From the NCBI GenBank assembly GCA_965248545.1, contig OZ252110.1, forward strand, positions 3,286,001 through 3,350,000: 64,000 bases of DNA, read 5' to 3'. Position 1 is the first letter of the stretch. The number at the start of each line of letters is the position of its first letter. Below are positions 25,468 through 35,700 of this stretch, in pieces. Source of the DNA: Alteromonas_E sp965248545 (GTDB lineage: Bacteria; Pseudomonadota; Gammaproteobacteria; Enterobacterales; Alteromonadaceae). The translations under genes were made by a program, and so were the position numbers. The notes below the pieces were generated by a model. That model was not told the DNA's origin. It worked only from the letters and a program-made list of their open reading frames with translations, and did no database searches.

Positions 25468-27099
25468 ATGATCTTAAAATTGGATAATTCCAACAAACAA
25501 ATTTTGTGCAGTGGTGACCTTAGGATAAATCTATTCACCTACGAACTTTTTATTGCCGATGAACAGATTGAGCTGTCTCGCCAGAATATTCACCTGTTAA
25601 TTGTATTACTTGAACGAGCCCCTAATCCCGTCAGCCATGATGAGCTGATAATGGCTGTTTGGGGACACACTAACGTCAGCGATGAAAGTTTAAAACAGCG
25701 TATAAAACGACTGAGAGACGCGCTTGGGCCAGCAAAAGCCTCACTAGTGACTGAGCGCGGATTTGGATACCGTTGGCGGGACGCAGTGTTTTATCAGGCA
25801 TACGAACCATCGTCTGGGCACCCTGAAGCATCTGATTCGTCAAAACCATACAACAATTATCCCAACTTATGGCACATAGCAACGGTGTGCATCATCGGGT
25901 TAGTCGTTTTTACTTGGCTGTTAATTCGCCCTGAATCACTGCCAAAGCACGCTGTCCGCAGTACTTCAGAGTCGGTTACCGTAGGTAACTATTGCGATCA
26001 AGCCGACAAATATTTTAATCGGTTTAACCCTAAAGATAACCAAACCGCAATAGACATATGGCGCAATGCCATTCAAGCTCACCCTGGTTATCCATGCCCA
26101 CTTGCAGGGTTAGCGAAAGGGTATGCAATATCACACTTGCGGTTTGGGGCATCTCAGTCAATGGCACAACAGGCGCTGCTGTTGGCGGATAATGCCATTC
26201 AACTTGGCCCACAGCGACCAGATGGTTATCTGGCCAAAGGGCTCGCCTACCAAGCCTTGGGGCAGTACAGCTTAGCGTTAGAGGCGTATAAACAATCGAG
26301 CCGAAAAGAACCTCGCTGGAATATGCCGGTGAGGTTCAGCGCGCAAGTTCTTGAGCGAAAAGGGGATTTAGCTGGGGCCTACCGTAAGAGCGTTGACGCA
26401 ATCGCTATTAATCATTGTAGTCCTATGTCCTACCAAGAGCTCGGAAGTGTGTTGTCAATCCTGGGCTTTGAACAACGAGCAGATCAGGCTTACACCAAAG
26501 CCGTGCAGTTCAAGCCAGATTTTTTTACCGCAAGAGTGAGCCGAGCGCAGTATCAACTCGACAATGACCGAGTAGATAACGCGATGCAAGAAGCGCAAAA
26601 GTTGATCGCGGAAGCGCCGGATTTTCCGGCCACGCAACAATTGCTTGCAGATATTTACTTATTTGCGGGGGATAGTGTCGCAGCATCAACACATTACCGG
26701 TCTTTGCTATCAAGCGCACCCAGATTTTCACTGTATGCACAAGTGCGGTTGGCGGCGATTGAAGATTCCAGAAATGAGCAACTCGAGACTACGCTTCGCA
26801 CGCTAATGCAAGAACAACCGGAAGTGCGCGAATGGCCTTATTATTTGGCATTGTTGAATGCGCAATGGAATAACAAGACAATAGCGTTAGAGTATTTAAG
26901 TGCTGCGGTTGAAAAAGGTTGGCTTTATGCCGGTTCAACCGAGCGAGATCCTGTTTTAGCCTCACTCGCTCGTGAGCCAGAATTTCAGGCTGTACTGGCA
27001 ATCATAAAGTCGCGAGTAAAAACCGCAGCGGAGGAAGTGGAAACACTGTTATCAGATGATTCCGCTTCGTGCGACCAGTTCTTGTTGCCCGAAGATTGA
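25468..27099 (+). CDS. CadC-like membrane wHTH regulator with TPR output
   Basis: 543 residues from ATG 25468; reading is open to a TTG at 25420. Order: OmpR/PhoB-type winged helix (about 12-105, LSRQNIHLLIVLLERAPNPV... LITERGFGYRW-like end), a cytoplasmic linker, one membrane helix (135-153), then a large periplasmic TPR-like region with several repeats of helix pairs (GYLAKGLAYQALGQYSLALEAYKQSSRK). CadC/ToxR-type proteins bind DNA directly from the membrane in response to a periplasmic signal. No DNA-binding target is visible except that it faces the exported hydrolase at 25273. Confidence 0.85.
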   Translation: MILKLDNSNKQILCSGDLRINLFTYELFIADEQIELSRQNIHLLIVLLERAPNPVSHDELIMAVWGHTNVSDESLKQRIKRLRDALGPAKASLVTERGFGYRWRDAVFYQAYEPSSGHPEASDSSKPYNNYPNLWHIATVCIIGLVVFTWLLIRPESLPKHAVRSTSESVTVGNYCDQADKYFNRFNPKDNQTAIDIWRNAIQAHPGYPCPLAGLAKGYAISHLRFGASQSMAQQALLLADNAIQLGPQRPDGYLAKGLAYQALGQYSLALEAYKQSSRKEPRWNMPVRFSAQVLERKGDLAGAYRKSVDAIAINHCSPMSYQELGSVLSILGFEQRADQAYTKAVQFKPDFFTARVSRAQYQLDNDRVDNAMQEAQKLIAEAPDFPATQQLLADIYLFAGDSVAASTHYRSLLSSAPRFSLYAQVRLAAIEDSRNEQLETTLRTLMQEQPEVREWPYYLALLNAQWNNKTIALEYLSAAVEKGWLYAGSTERDPVLASLAREPEFQAVLAIIKSRVKTAAEEVETLLSDDSASCDQFLLPED

Positions 27100-27121
27100 T
27101 GGCCAACTAAGGTGCCGAGCT

Positions 27122-27325
27122 TCACTTCTCTACAGTCAACGGTTTTTGCATTAGCCATTTCGACGTAAAAGCGGCACTTCCAAACAAGCCTACGACACCC
27201 ACCAACCAAGGTAATCCGCCTTCCCAGCCGGCCCACTGAATTTTTGCAAAGCCAAAGACAAATATGTAAGCGACCAGTCCCCAGACCAAAACGACGCAAA
27301 TTAGATTGCTCAATTGTGATGACAT
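27122..27325 (-). CDS. Small membrane protein
   Basis: 67 residues with two predicted membrane helices (LICVVLVWGLVAYIFVFGFA and GLPWLVGVVGLFGSAAFTS). No family recognised. It follows the 27708 gene on the same strand by 23 bp, so they may form a small transcript. Confidence 0.5.
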   Translation of the reverse strand: MSSQLSNLICVVLVWGLVAYIFVFGFAKIQWAGWEGGLPWLVGVVGLFGSAAFTSKWLMQKPLTVEK

Positions 27326-27348
27326 ATATAGTTTTCCTTTTCTATAGT

Positions 27349-27708
27349 TTAGATGTTACTCGCTTCGATAAAACAGATAATTGCGATAATAAGAAATGCG
27401 ACCCACGAGAGGTGCTTACCCGTTGTGAAATAGATGGAGAGTAACGCGCTGCCTGCAAACACGGATCCAATCACGCGCAACACGTAAGCACTATCTGATT
27501 GAAGGTCATATAAAATGGCGGCAAAACCAAAAGCCGCTAGCGATATGGTATGCCAACAAAACCTCAGCGTTCCTTTCGTAAAATCATCGCCACCGAACAA
27601 GCGAGGTATGTTGTCGCGCTTAAAAAGTCTGATCAAAATATACCTTTCGCCTAAGTAAGAATGTATAAATCCGATCGCAATGAGAATTGCCATCGCTATA
27701 TTGATCAC
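27349..27708 (-). CDS. Conserved integral membrane protein, unknown function
   Basis: 119 residues, four predicted membrane helices. Blocks IGFIHSYLGERYILIRLFKR and LFGGDDFTKGTLRFCWH are reminiscent of a small family found in many gammaproteobacteria without known function. It lies 11 bp downstream of the DinB-like gene on the same strand, with the 67-residue gene after it. Confidence 0.65.
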   Translation of the reverse strand: MINIAMAILIAIGFIHSYLGERYILIRLFKRDNIPRLFGGDDFTKGTLRFCWHTISLAAFGFAAILYDLQSDSAYVLRVIGSVFAGSALLSIYFTTGKHLSWVAFLIIAIICFIEASNI

Positions 27709-27719
27709 AATGATATCCT

Positions 27720-28253
27720 CTATCTTTCCGGTATTTTAGCCAGTACGTCCGTTACGCCAATATCAACGCCCGACTGAGACAGAAGAGTCGACAGTTGTCC
27801 GCGATGATGCGTCTGGTGGTTGAAAAAGTGTTGTAGCAACATTGCAAAGGGTTTGGTAAAGGTAATGCCCTTAGTGTTTTGATAGGTCAAATTGCTGTTC
27901 AACGATGGTGCTGTCAGCTGATTCACAAAAGTGATGATCATCTTATCCAGTGCTTCTCGCTGATCACGCAACATAGCTAAATCTTCATACAACACTTGAT
28001 CCAGTGCTTTTGGGAGCAGAATTGCGTGCATATTCACCAGTGAACTGAATTGTTCGGGGTGAGCCGCAAAGCGCTTGAGCCAAATGATATCGCCAACTAA
28101 AAGGTGGTTGAGAGTGCCTAATATTGAACCAAAAAAGGCCCCGGACTGACGCACCAGTGCTTCTTGGCTCAGAGTAGAAGCCGCGGCATAGATGGATCGA
28201 TTCATCCACTGATTGTACTCGGCCATTAAAGAAAAGTTGTGCTGTAAAGACAT
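27720..28253 (-). CDS. DinB family protein
   Basis: 177 residues from ATG 28253 (MSLQHNFSLMAEYNQWMNRSIYAAA); reading is open to 28268. Four-helix bundle of the DinB superfamily, with metal-ligand histidines in NHLLVGDIIWLKRF and HFFNHQTHHRGQ. Members are often thiol-dependent (bacillithiol/mycothiol) transferases or damage-inducible proteins; the specific activity is not visible. It is the middle gene of a same-strand group from 28810 to 27122. Confidence 0.85.
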   Translation of the reverse strand: MSLQHNFSLMAEYNQWMNRSIYAAASTLSQEALVRQSGAFFGSILGTLNHLLVGDIIWLKRFAAHPEQFSSLVNMHAILLPKALDQVLYEDLAMLRDQREALDKMIITFVNQLTAPSLNSNLTYQNTKGITFTKPFAMLLQHFFNHQTHHRGQLSTLLSQSGVDIGVTDVLAKIPER

Positions 28254-28273
28254 TGGTATACGATCCAAAGCGG

Positions 28274-28810
28274 TTAAAAACTGGAGCCTGGCGTTTTCAG
28301 AAAAGCGCGTTCTTCCGCCGTTGATGTGCGACCGAGAATCTCGTTTCGGTGCGGGTAACGACCAAATTTATCAATGATTGCTTTGTGTTTGTATTCATAT
28401 TCAAGATTGCTTTCATTCCCTAGTGATTCGAACAATTTGACGGCCTCGATATGAATCGCGCGCGACTCACTGTGCATATACGGCATATACAAAAACACGC
28501 GTTGATCAGTGGGAAGCTGAGCATCGTATTGTTTCGCAACCGCGCATTGTGCTAACACCAAGGCTATAGCGTCATAGGCGAAAGATTCGGGTTTGTCTCG
28601 GTAGATGTTCCTGGAAAACTGATCAAGTACGATCACTTCCGCTAAACTGCCGAGCGCTGTTTCTCGCCATCGATGTAATTCGCCGGCAATGGCTTGGGTA
28701 TGCAAGTCGCCAAACCGGCGGCATATTAACAAGTCAAGCTGATCGCTTTTTTGAAACCACTGTTTGGGTTCCAGTTCTTCAAACCAAAAATCAATAACAG
28801 TGCTATACAT
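28274..28810 (-). CDS. DUF924 family protein
   Basis: 178 residues, the normal DUF924 length. Blocks VIDFWFEELEPKQWFQKSDQLD near the N-terminus and LAEVIVLDQFSRNIYRDKPE are hallmarks of this TPR-fold family; PMYMHSES-like (LYMPYMHSESRAIHIEAVKLFE) completes it. Function unknown. Twenty bases upstream of the DinB-like gene on the same strand, probably co-transcribed. Confidence 0.88.
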   Translation of the reverse strand: MYSTVIDFWFEELEPKQWFQKSDQLDLLICRRFGDLHTQAIAGELHRWRETALGSLAEVIVLDQFSRNIYRDKPESFAYDAIALVLAQCAVAKQYDAQLPTDQRVFLYMPYMHSESRAIHIEAVKLFESLGNESNLEYEYKHKAIIDKFGRYPHRNEILGRTSTAEERAFLKTPGSSF

Positions 28811-28882
28811 GGTTTTCTATCCATAAAACATGAACGTCACAAACATAGATGTTTTTACGCTATTCGTGAAGCTTTTAATTGA

Positions 28883-28897
28883 GCCCCTAAAAGGGGC
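28883..28897 (-). terminator. Candidate terminator of the arylesterase-like gene
   Basis: GCCCCT / AGGGGC stem with a 3-nt loop, 13 bases past the minus-strand stop. The following minus-strand sequence TCAATTAAAAG has no good T-run, so it is probably weak. Confidence 0.35.
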
Positions 28898-28909
28898 ATT
28901 AACGGCCGC

Positions 28910-29986
28910 TTAATTGGCGTTTTCGGACCCTGTCGCTAACACGCAATCTAGAATAAAAGGTTCATAGACACTACCGATCAGCAAGTGGCCATCGTACGGC
29001 GCCGCAACACTCGAGCCAGAAAGAGGGTTCCCATTGCTCAGGTAAATTTCATCAACAGATAGTTCCTCATTAAGATTGACCCGCAGAACTTGTGACGCGG
29101 ATCGGTTTTGATGGTTCGCACTGTGTTGCACATAGTCCAGCATTTTGGGATGAGCTCCAATCCAGAGGTTACCATTCATATCCCATTCAAGGTTATCCAA
29201 CCCGCTACCTAGGTCAATATCGTTGTCGAACGACAATACTCCGCTGTTGATATCCCGATCATAGGTTAACAGACGTGATCCAGATGATTCTGATACATAC
29301 ACCTTAGTGCCGTCATGATTAATTTGAATACCATTTGGATAAACGAGGTTACCCATTACTTTCGTCATTTGGCCTGTGCTGCCATACGCAATCCCACCGC
29401 GGGCAAGACGTCCATAGGATTCGAACAAACGACCTACTTTTGTGATGCTTCCTTTATCTATAGTGGCGTAGAAATGCTCATAGCTAGCGGCTACAACGTC
29501 ATTCAAACTATACGGTAGGTCCGTCGTTACCCTACGCACAAATTTCAGTCCATCATCCACGATGTCAAAGATAACGACTTGGCTGTCAGAACGTTGCTCG
29601 CTGCCTGGCGGGGCAGGAGGATGGTGGACTACGAAAAGGCGATCAGAACCGTCAGCATTTTTCCGCAGAGAAATGCCATGCGGATACAAGATTTCATTTA
29701 GATCGTGAGAAAGTGCAATTGGCGTTGACAGTGAACCCGTTTGATATACATAAATATTGCCGCCACCTGACCAATTGCGCCGGTCATGCGCTGAAATATA
29801 CGCAAGTCCATTGGTAGGATCGATGGTGATGTCCTCGGCACCTACAACACCGGTAATGGTTTCACACTGACCGTTGAAGTGCGGCTCAATGGTTTTGAAA
29901 GTGCCGCCATCGACTAGCAGATCGGCGATAAAAAACACTAAGACCACTAAAGCGGCGGTTAGGCTGATTAAAAGGTTTTTGAACAT
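28910..29986 (-). CDS. Arylesterase/SMP-30-like beta-propeller, membrane-anchored
   Basis: 358 residues from ATG 29986 (MFKNLLISLTAALVVLVFF); reading is open to 30046. An N-terminal helix anchors it to the membrane, followed by a six-bladed beta-propeller resembling paraoxonase/SMP-30/gluconolactonase: GAEDITIDPTNGLAYISAHDRR, the metal-site type SYEHFYATIDKGS, YPNGIQINHDGTKVYVSES and DNLEWDMNGNLWIGAHP. The spaced Asn/Asp residues fit two calcium sites. Such enzymes hydrolyse lactones or aryl esters; the substrate is unknown. Confidence 0.78.
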   Translation of the reverse strand: MFKNLLISLTAALVVLVFFIADLLVDGGTFKTIEPHFNGQCETITGVVGAEDITIDPTNGLAYISAHDRRNWSGGGNIYVYQTGSLSTPIALSHDLNEILYPHGISLRKNADGSDRLFVVHHPPAPPGSEQRSDSQVVIFDIVDDGLKFVRRVTTDLPYSLNDVVAASYEHFYATIDKGSITKVGRLFESYGRLARGGIAYGSTGQMTKVMGNLVYPNGIQINHDGTKVYVSESSGSRLLTYDRDINSGVLSFDNDIDLGSGLDNLEWDMNGNLWIGAHPKMLDYVQHSANHQNRSASQVLRVNLNEELSVDEIYLSNGNPLSGSSVAAPYDGHLLIGSVYEPFILDCVLATGSENAN

Positions 29987-30192
29987 GCGATTTTTACGCC
30001 TAAAACATTTTGCATTTATCTGGTATTCGTTAGCCGTGTGAAACATTCGTGATTGATATAATGCTCAACCTATTCCGAATGAAAGCACAATTTATCACGA
30101 GTGTTTGCCTCGGTTCGATTTGTTCTGCATCAAATTATGAGTAATTCAACTGTTTATAGTCGGTAAGCCTAAATAGTTTGGAGAGAAAACTC

Positions 30193-30639
30193 ATGCATAA
30201 AGACGAACACCATTTGAGTCCCAGTGGGGATTGGTTGATGTCATTGTTAAACAACGGAATAGGGCATGTAATCAGGATATTGGCAATAATGATGATGTTT
30301 GTTGTTGTAATGTGCGTTGCCGACGTGGGGTTTGTTCTCTACGAAAAACTCACGTCACCACCGCTGTACTTCCTCAATCTGAACGACATTTTTGCCGTTT
30401 TTGCGTCGTTTCTAGCCGTATTAATTGCAATCGAAATCTTTGCCAACATTACCTTGTATTTACGTGACGACGTAATTCATATTCGTTTGGTCGTTGCAAC
30501 TGCGTTAATGGCGATAGCCAGAAAGGTTATTGTGTTGGATTTTACTGCGATAGATCCGCAGTATGTTTATGCCACAGGCGTCGTCGTGTTAGCGTTGGGT
30601 ATTACCTACTTTTTGGTCGCTCAAAAAGCCAGAACCTAG
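30193..30639 (+). CDS. PsiE-like membrane protein
   Basis: 148 residues from ATG 30193, with GGAGAG upstream; an earlier TTG at 30178 would place the ribosome binding site inside the gene. Four membrane helices and the blocks VLYEKLTSPP and NDIFAVFASFLAVLIAIEIF are characteristic of the phosphate-starvation-inducible PsiE family. Function not established. It is a single gene, 22 bp from the convergent adenosyltransferase. Confidence 0.75.
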   Translation: MHKDEHHLSPSGDWLMSLLNNGIGHVIRILAIMMMFVVVMCVADVGFVLYEKLTSPPLYFLNLNDIFAVFASFLAVLIAIEIFANITLYLRDDVIHIRLVVATALMAIARKVIVLDFTAIDPQYVYATGVVVLALGITYFLVAQKART

Positions 30640-30661
30640 ACGCCGCTGTGGCTAGGGCGAT

Positions 30662-31201
30662 TTATACCTTGATGTCGTCTACGCCAGCGCCATGGTTTAA
30701 TGCACGTGCAATCACGAATAGATAATCTGATAAGCGATTCAAATATTGATGGGCAAGGGCGTCTACTTGATGAACCTTGCCCAAGCCTACTAGTACGCGT
30801 TCAGCTCGGCGACACACTGTTCGGCACACATGAGCTTGTGACGCAGCAATAGTCCCCCCCGGTAAGATGAAATGGCGTTGCGGCGGAAGCTCCTCTTGCA
30901 TTTTGTCAATCTGGATTTCAAGGTGCTCGACGTGCTCAGCAGATAACTGGCTGCTATCTGAGATCGCAAAACCTATTTGAAACAGGTTGTGCTGAATGTT
31001 TTTTAAGTCCGCCATAACTACATGGCTACTGGTTACAGTGTCTGTTTGTTCAAGGGAGGCCACTAATAGTCCAATATGCGCATTGAGTTCGTCTAATGTG
31101 CCGTAGGTATCTAGGATGTGGTCGTCTTTACTGACGCGAAGCGTCTGCTTGGCATAAACTTGGGTTTCGCCACTGTCACCTTGGCGAGTATAAATCTTCA
31201 T
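30662..31201 (-). CDS. PduO-type cob(I)alamin adenosyltransferase
   Basis: 179 residues. The ATP-binding N-terminus IYTRQGDSGETQVYAK and the blocks DTYGTLDELNAHIGLL, FILPGGTIAASQAHVCRTVCRRAERVL and LNRLSDYLFVIAR are those of PduO/MMAB trimers. It converts cob(I)alamin to adenosylcobalamin, the cofactor of mutases and eliminases. It starts 4 bp inside the csiV stop (ATGA-type overlap), so it is the last gene of the mfd transcript. Confidence 0.95.
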   Translation of the reverse strand: MKIYTRQGDSGETQVYAKQTLRVSKDDHILDTYGTLDELNAHIGLLVASLEQTDTVTSSHVVMADLKNIQHNLFQIGFAISDSSQLSAEHVEHLEIQIDKMQEELPPQRHFILPGGTIAASQAHVCRTVCRRAERVLVGLGKVHQVDALAHQYLNRLSDYLFVIARALNHGAGVDDIKV

Positions 31202-32709
31202 TCTGAGCTTAGATCCGTTTCATGAACAATTGGGTCGGGTCTCTGGTGGCGACGAATCTGCACAATTACGCCCACTAACGGATGGTCAAAATAATGTACT
31301 TGTTGACTGATCACGCGGCGTAGTTGTTTCAGCTGGACACCTTCAAACTCGATAGGAACGCCTTTAGTATCGGTTTTGGTCGGCGTGTGGATCACAAGAT
31401 CATTATCAATATGTAAATAAGGGACACGATTTATATACTGCAAATAGACTTTAAATACTCCGTCCACCTGCCACAAGGGGGTCTCTAATTCATTCTCGGT
31501 GTCTGAGTTTTGTTCTTCACCAAATAAGATCTCATTGATCAGTGTCTCGGTAACCGGTTGCTGAAGCTGGATGTTTAATTGCTCAAAAAATTCATCTTCT
31601 TGATCAGCGGTTTCTCCAAGTTCGATTTCACTGCCTAGCAATGGATCCAAGGTTTCATCCAGCCCTGCTGAATAATCGTTGGGTATGGAAGCCGTCTGCT
31701 CGTCGAGCTTGTCTTGTGCAAGTCGCGCATCATGTAATGGTTTGTGCCAATCAGCCCCGGCAATTAAGCGCACGCCTTGCGCAACGTCACGGCCGAATTG
31801 CACTTCCTGGCGCCACACGGTGTGGAGTAGTATATTGTGGTTTCTTAAGCGTTCTATATCGCGGGCAAATTCATCTAATTTGCGCTCTGATTGAGGCAAC
31901 AGATGGGCAAAGTCGGCTCTAAACCAGGTCTCGCCTCCAAGGTCCTTTGTGACACGTTCAACACGAGGTAAAGTATCGTCTATGTTTTGTAAGGTTATTC
32001 CCTCCGCGCGCAGGTAATCTGATGCGACAATGCAATCGACGCGGCGTTCAACTTCCCATGCCTCGATGGGCGCCAAACTTTCAATAAATGTTTGCTGACG
32101 TTCAGTGAAACTTGGGACGAGATCGAGCGAGTTTTCGTCGAAGCTTGAACCTTCTTCTTGCATCGTCAGGACATTCTGTGCAGGACTTATTTCCACAGTC
32201 GCAGATGACGTTTGCTCAAGCGCTGACAGTTCAGAGTCTTGCTCAAGGGTTTGAGGTTCTGTTATCTCCCCGTCTAGAAAATCGACCGACTCCAATTGCG
32301 CTGAATCAGTGGCGTATTGCGACTCGCTAGGAATATCGCCAGCCCCAGTCAACGCATCCAGTCTTGCTTGTGCTGCTCGTTGTTGCTGTTCTAACCATAG
32401 TTGATGACGTTCAATGATTGAGGCAACCGAGGGCAGCGGTTCGGGGATCTCACATTCGGGTAGGTTTTGCACTAATAAGCTGATGTCAGGATAGAGCGCA
32501 TTACTGAATAGGTTTAATTGATAATCATTGGGAACGGCTGCAACGGGATCAAATTGCTCTGCAAGCGGTTCTGATTGCACGCGCTCAAACACGATAAGCT
32601 CGATGTCAAACCACCATTCTTGCTCCTGAGCTGCGAGCTGATGACTCGTCCACAATAGAGCACTTAACAGACAAACACTCAGTTTTGTGAGACGGCGATT
32701 CGATTTCAT
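31198..32709 (-). CDS. CsiV-family protein
   Basis: 503 residues with a signal peptide (MKSNRRLTKLSVCLLSALLWTSHQLAAQ). The block WWFDIELIVFERVQ at the start and a C-terminal LRRVISQQVHYFDHPLVGVIVQIRR region match CsiV (DUF2803), a peptidoglycan-associated periplasmic protein first linked to sulfur-indole resistance in Vibrio. The middle (about 110-300) is acidic, Glu/Gln-rich and poorly conserved. Its place directly downstream of mfd, with a 4-bp overlap, is the usual one in gammaproteobacteria. Confidence 0.85.
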   Translation of the reverse strand: MKSNRRLTKLSVCLLSALLWTSHQLAAQEQEWWFDIELIVFERVQSEPLAEQFDPVAAVPNDYQLNLFSNALYPDISLLVQNLPECEIPEPLPSVASIIERHQLWLEQQQRAAQARLDALTGAGDIPSESQYATDSAQLESVDFLDGEITEPQTLEQDSELSALEQTSSATVEISPAQNVLTMQEEGSSFDENSLDLVPSFTERQQTFIESLAPIEAWEVERRVDCIVASDYLRAEGITLQNIDDTLPRVERVTKDLGGETWFRADFAHLLPQSERKLDEFARDIERLRNHNILLHTVWRQEVQFGRDVAQGVRLIAGADWHKPLHDARLAQDKLDEQTASIPNDYSAGLDETLDPLLGSEIELGETADQEDEFFEQLNIQLQQPVTETLINEILFGEEQNSDTENELETPLWQVDGVFKVYLQYINRVPYLHIDNDLVIHTPTKTDTKGVPIEFEGVQLKQLRRVISQQVHYFDHPLVGVIVQIRRHQRPDPIVHETDLSSE

Positions 32710-35700
32710 GCAGCGCTAGATTCCTTGGTTAACGATGACAGCAAAGACGATACCATATCCAAACGCTTTTGCGCAGGCTCTGGTGTGTTGATCAGTTTTA
32801 GTCGAGTCGGGCCGTCAAATCTAAACTGTTTTGGCTGTTTCTGAATCAATTGGATTATGTAACCAGGATCGACCTTAGTATCCGTAGCAAATTCAATACT
32901 GCCTGATTGATGGCCCATCTCGATTTTCACTACACCAATGTGTTTAGCTTGTAGTTTGTATTCGGCAATTGCGACCAGATTCTTAGCGGCTTGCGGTAGC
33001 ATACCAAAACGGTCGATGAGCTCGATTTGGAACGCATCAATGTCAGTTTTGGACTGGCAACCCGCAAGCTTCTTGTACAAGGATAATCGTGTCCCCACAT
33101 CGCCAATGTAATCCTCGGGGAACAATGCAGGTATGCGTAGCTCGATCTCAGTCTGTTGCGCCGTTACAGCGTCGAGAGACGGTTCCTTGCCGTTTTTCAG
33201 TGCTTCCACCGCTTGTTCCAACATGTCCATATACAAGGTAAAGCCGATTGTCGCAATCTGGCCCGATTGATCATCGCCCAACAACTCACCCGCACCGCGG
33301 ATTTCCAAGTCGTGGGTTGCCAGTTGAAAGCCTGCGCCTAAGTCCTCAAGGTTGGCAATCGCCTCCAATCGTTTGGTCGCATCTTTGGTCATGCGCTTTG
33401 GATGCGGTGTCAGCAGATAAGCGTATGCTTGGTGATGCGAGCGTCCCACACGGCCGCGTAATTGGTGCAGTTGAGCGAGACCCAAGTGATCAGCTCTATC
33501 CATAATGATGGTGTTAGCCGACGGCACGTCGATGCCGGTTTCAATAATGGTTGTACACACCAAAACGTTATAACGCTGATGATAGAAATCACTCATGACT
33601 TGTTCGAGCTCGCGTTCACGCATTTGACCATGACCAATAGCGATGCGCGCTTCAGGAATAATCTCAGCGATTTCCTGCGCAGTTTTTTCAATCGTGTCGA
33701 CTTCATTGTGTAAGAAATACACTTGACCCCCGCGCAAAATTTCGCGCATGACGGCTTCGCGGATTATTTCTTTGTCGCGCTGCTGAACGAAGGTTTTAAT
33801 CGACAGGCGTTTAGCCGGTGGTGTCGCGATAATCGACAGGTCACGCATGCCGCTTAGCGCCATATTCAAGGTTCGCGGGATTGGTGTTGCGGTGAGGGTT
33901 AGAATATCAACGTCAGCGCGCAAAGATTTGAACTTGTCTTTTTGGCGCACCCCAAACCGGTGTTCTTCATCTATTATCACTAGACCTAAGTCTTTATATT
34001 TCACATCATCTTGAATCAACTTGTGCGTGCCGACGACAATATCGACGGTGCCATTTTCCAAACCATCTAAGACTTTATTGGTTTGTTTGGTACCCACAAA
34101 GCGTGACATAACCTCAATATTAAATGGCCAGTCGGCAAAACGGTCTTTAAAATTTTCGTAATGTTGCTGAGCGAGTAGGGTTGTTGGGACCAATATGGCC
34201 ACTTGTTTACCTTGGTGCGCAGCGAGAAAGGCGGCGCGCATTGCCACTTCGGTTTTACCGAACCCAACGTCACCACAGACCAGCCTATCCATCGCACTGG
34301 GGTTGCCCATATCATTAATTACGGCACTGATGGCTTGTTGTTGATCGGCGGTTTCTTCAAACGGGAAGCTGTCAGCAAAACGTTGATATTCGGGCCAATC
34401 AATCTGGTACGCGTAACCGGGCTTAGCGGCGCGGCGAGCATAAACATCAAGCAGCTGTGCTGCAACATCACGAACTTTCTCCGCGGCTTTTTTCTTAGCT
34501 TTGCTCCATGCGTCTGAGCCGAGTCCATGGATTGGAGCTGTATCGGGATCACCGCCACTGTATCGACTGATGAGGTGCAAACTGGCAACAGGCACATAGA
34601 GTTTGGCGCCTTTAGCGTACTCAATTGTCAGGTACTCTGTGCTGACCCCGCCGGCATCGAGCGTTTGTAAGCCTATATATCGACCCACACCGTGGTCAAT
34701 GTGCACGACGGGTTGGCCTTCAGTTAACTCAGCGAGGTTGCGAATAACCGCGGATTCATCGGTTGCACGCTGCTTTTCGCGACGACGCCGCTGGCTGATT
34801 TTGTGACCGAGAAGCTCCGTCTCAGTAATGAATAGCAACTCGCCATCAGCCGTTTTTAAGTGGAAACTGTGTTGCACATCACCAATGGTCAGGCCGATGG
34901 GCTCATGTTGCGCAATGAAGGTATCCAAGGTGTCACAATCAACTGGCTTAAGGTGCGCTTTTTTGAGAATACCCAACAGATTTTCTTTACGACCCAGCGT
35001 TTCAGCACAAAACAGCACCTTGCCGCCATTGGCGAGCACGCTTTCGACTTTTTGACGTAACCGCTGCGCGGGTTCTTTGTGTTGTACTTGCAGCGCAATG
35101 TCATCGATTTTCTGTGCCGCGAAATTGTGTCGGCCGGCTTTTTTCTCAACTGCAACTGGGCTTAGGTTTACCCGAGGCCAATGTTTCAGTTCTGCGAAAA
35201 CTTCTTCGACATTCAGATAGATTTGTTGTGGCGGCAGTAATGGCCGCAGTGGGTCATAGCGACGCTGGTCGTAGCGATGCTGAATATCCGCCCAAACAAA
35301 TTCACATGCATCGACCACATCCCCATGCATCAGTACTTGAGTATCTTCGTGCAAGTAGTCAAACAAGGTTGCAGTTTGTTCAAAGAACAATGGTAGATAG
35401 TATTCTATACCGCCTGGAAGCGAACCTTTTCCAGCACTGGCTGTCACTCGATGAAAAATAGAATCTTTTGAATTACTGGCGTCAAACTGACTTAAAAACT
35501 GCTCTCGGAATCGGCTCAATCCGGCTTTGTCGGTTGGGAACTCTCGGGCTGGGAGCAAGCGGATTTCATCGACCTTATCACCGGAGCGTTGATCATCGGG
35601 ATCAAAGATTCGGATCGAATCAATCTCATCGTCAAATAAATCCAGTCGAAATGGAAATTCATTGCCCATCGGGTATAAGTCAATGATGCTGCCACGAACA

